From Kangiellaceae bacterium (GTDB taxonomy: Bacteria > Pseudomonadota > Gammaproteobacteria > Enterobacterales > Kangiellaceae): a stretch of DNA of 64,000 nt. Location: the NCBI GenBank assembly GCA_013373015.1, contig JABXIQ010000006.1, positions 62,001 to 126,000 of the forward strand, read 5' to 3'. The notes beneath the pieces were generated by a model. It worked only from the letters and a program-made list of their open reading frames with translations. It was not told where the DNA came from and did no database searches. The position numbers and the translations under genes are program-made. Shown here in pieces: positions 63,137 through 64,000 of this stretch (positions are counted from its first letter, which is position 1; every line of letters begins with the position of its first letter).

Positions 63137-64000
63137 CTAGAAGTAGTAACCGATATTGATGTTTAAGCGTGAACGCCATTTTTCTGGCCCTGCATAAACC
63201 CCAACACCGGGACCTCCTGCGAACCACATATTTTTACCCGCAATCCAGTCCACATAGGTATACATGCCACCTTTTGCGAACATACAACCTGTAACATTTT
63301 GAATAGAATCGGTTAAACCTGAACGGTTAGATGCCTTAATATATGTACTGTCGTTATAGCAGGTAATGCTGTCTAAAAAGTCATTGCCAATATTGAACGT
63401 CTTGGCCACATTAAAACTAGAAACTTGCGCTTCTGCTGCAATATCAAAAGGGAACTCAAAGGCTGATAAGGCAATTCGATCATCAGCCGTGCCTAATTCG
63501 GCAGCAGAATCATATTGATATTGAACCAACTGAGCTTGGACATTCCAACCACCTTCAAACTTACCATCAAAGTGCATACCTGCAGCCCAATGATCGCCAG
63601 TTTGTAGACTGGTTGTATTTCTAAACTTGCCCGTTTGTAACGAAGCACCCAAGGTATGCTTACCCAACTTATATTGAGCTCTAAAGTTTAATTGGCCATC
63701 TTCTTTATTAGCACTTTCATTATTGTATGAGCTAGAAATATCGAATGAATATCGCCCCCATCTGGATGGGCTATCGTACTCGCTATTGAAGAAATAGGCT
63801 GTGTCAAAAATCCAATCACCACCCTCATGGCGCCACTTGATACCTGCATCATAGTCATCTTCCAGACCAAGATAGTAAGTACCTCCAAACCAAAAACTAT
63901 GAGACGCATAAGGTTCAATACCGAAAGGAACTTGAGTAACACCAGTAACAACAGTGTTATTTTTATCTAATTTATAGCCAAATTCTGCGTGGTGAATTGC
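63137..64000 (-). CDS. Outer-membrane porin-like protein, N-terminus outside the window
   Basis: An uninterrupted frame runs from the window edge to TAA at 63137, giving 287 C-terminal residues. Repeated amphipathic strands (WFGGTYYLGLEDDYDAGIKW, GQLNFRAQYKLGKHTLGASL) and the end LNINIGYYF show a beta-barrel with a C-terminal Phe. The style resembles phosphate- or anion-selective porins, but I cannot assign the exact family. It lies 14 bases upstream of the BCCT transporter gene on the same strand, so the two probably work together in osmolyte or choline uptake across both membranes. Confidence 0.8.
   Translation of the reverse strand, partial: AIHHAEFGYKLDKNNTVVTGVTQVPFGIEPYASHSFWFGGTYYLGLEDDYDAGIKWRHEGGDWIFDTAYFFNSEYDSPSRWGRYSFDISSSYNNESANKEDGQLNFRAQYKLGKHTLGASLQTGKFRNTTSLQTGDHWAAGMHFDGKFEGGWNVQAQLVQYQYDSAAELGTADDRIALSAFEFPFDIAAEAQVSSFNVAKTFNIGNDFLDSITCYNDSTYIKASNRSGLTDSIQNVTGCMFAKGGMYTYVDWIAGKNMWFAGGPGVGVYAGPEKWRSRLNINIGYYF

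Noticed and set aside
63668-63951. Possible frameshift in the porin-like gene
   Set aside because: Translation of the frame upstream of the Met at 63667 stays open to the window edge and continues the barrel pattern; the other frame is only a shadow.

Overview
The window is a 64 kb piece of a gammaproteobacterial chromosome with low to moderate GC. The core gene order is that of the enterobacterial purA/hfl/hfq/miaA/mutL/amiB/tsaE/nnrD, orn/rsgA/psd, rnr/rlmB/rpsF/rpsR/rplI and dnaB/alr neighbourhoods. A complete cbb3 oxidase cluster, an FNR regulator, a RegB/RegA pair, a BCCT transporter and the TonB receptor point to a free-living, probably marine, aerobic or microaerobic heterotroph. The Oceanospirillales (Kangiella-like relatives) are my best guess; this rests on gene order and protein style, not on a search.

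Layout. 1-1803: AT-rich edge of an integrated element with two adjacent minus-strand genes, one a clear tyrosine recombinase, abutting a yjbQ gene that has lost its 3' end. 1794-11218: mostly minus-strand housekeeping genes (alr, dnaB, rplI, rpsR, rpsF, rlmB, rnr), with one plus-strand membrane-protein gene split by an in-frame TAG. 11364-14712: a small lipoprotein, hldE, a methyltransferase and a Yip1-like protein. 14746-25669: a respiration block on the minus strand, fnr, hemN, a DsbD_2/UreH-like membrane protein, ccoS, ccoI, ccoH, ccoG and ccoNOQP. 25909-30300: a beta-propeller lipoprotein, an inverted-repeat element, an S10 peptidase, efpL and a DUF1653 protein. 30384-43222: purA, yjeT, hflC, hflK, hflX, hfq, miaA, mutL, amiB, tsaE, nnrD and orn on the minus strand. 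43440-46964: a pterin dehydratase, rsgA, psd and two membrane proteins on the plus strand. 47218-52270: a VpsR-like regulator, a secreted zinc metalloprotease and a convergent secreted Cys-rich protein. 52653-55178: small poorly known genes. 55380-60684: TonB receptor, regA, regB and a Met-rich outer-membrane protein. 60803-64000: a small lipoprotein, greB, a BCCT transporter and a porin cut by the window edge.

How the genes fit together. Oxygen and redox control is the main theme. The window encodes FNR with all four cluster cysteines and has three perfect TTGAT-N4-ATCAA sites, upstream of hemN, ccoN and the TonB receptor. The first two sit exactly where a class II FNR promoter would need them. 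The TonB receptor promoter also carries a Fur box. A second redox system, RegB/RegA, has a perfect TGCGAC-N5-GTCGCA palindrome in the divergent region in front of regB and a Met-rich outer-membrane gene.

I found no tRNA, rRNA, CRISPR array or transposase. The most unusual items are the recombinase element at the truncated yjbQ, the in-frame amber codon at 5365-5367, the VpsR-like regulator with GAFTNA in place of GAFTGA, and the FNR/Fur and RegA operator layouts.
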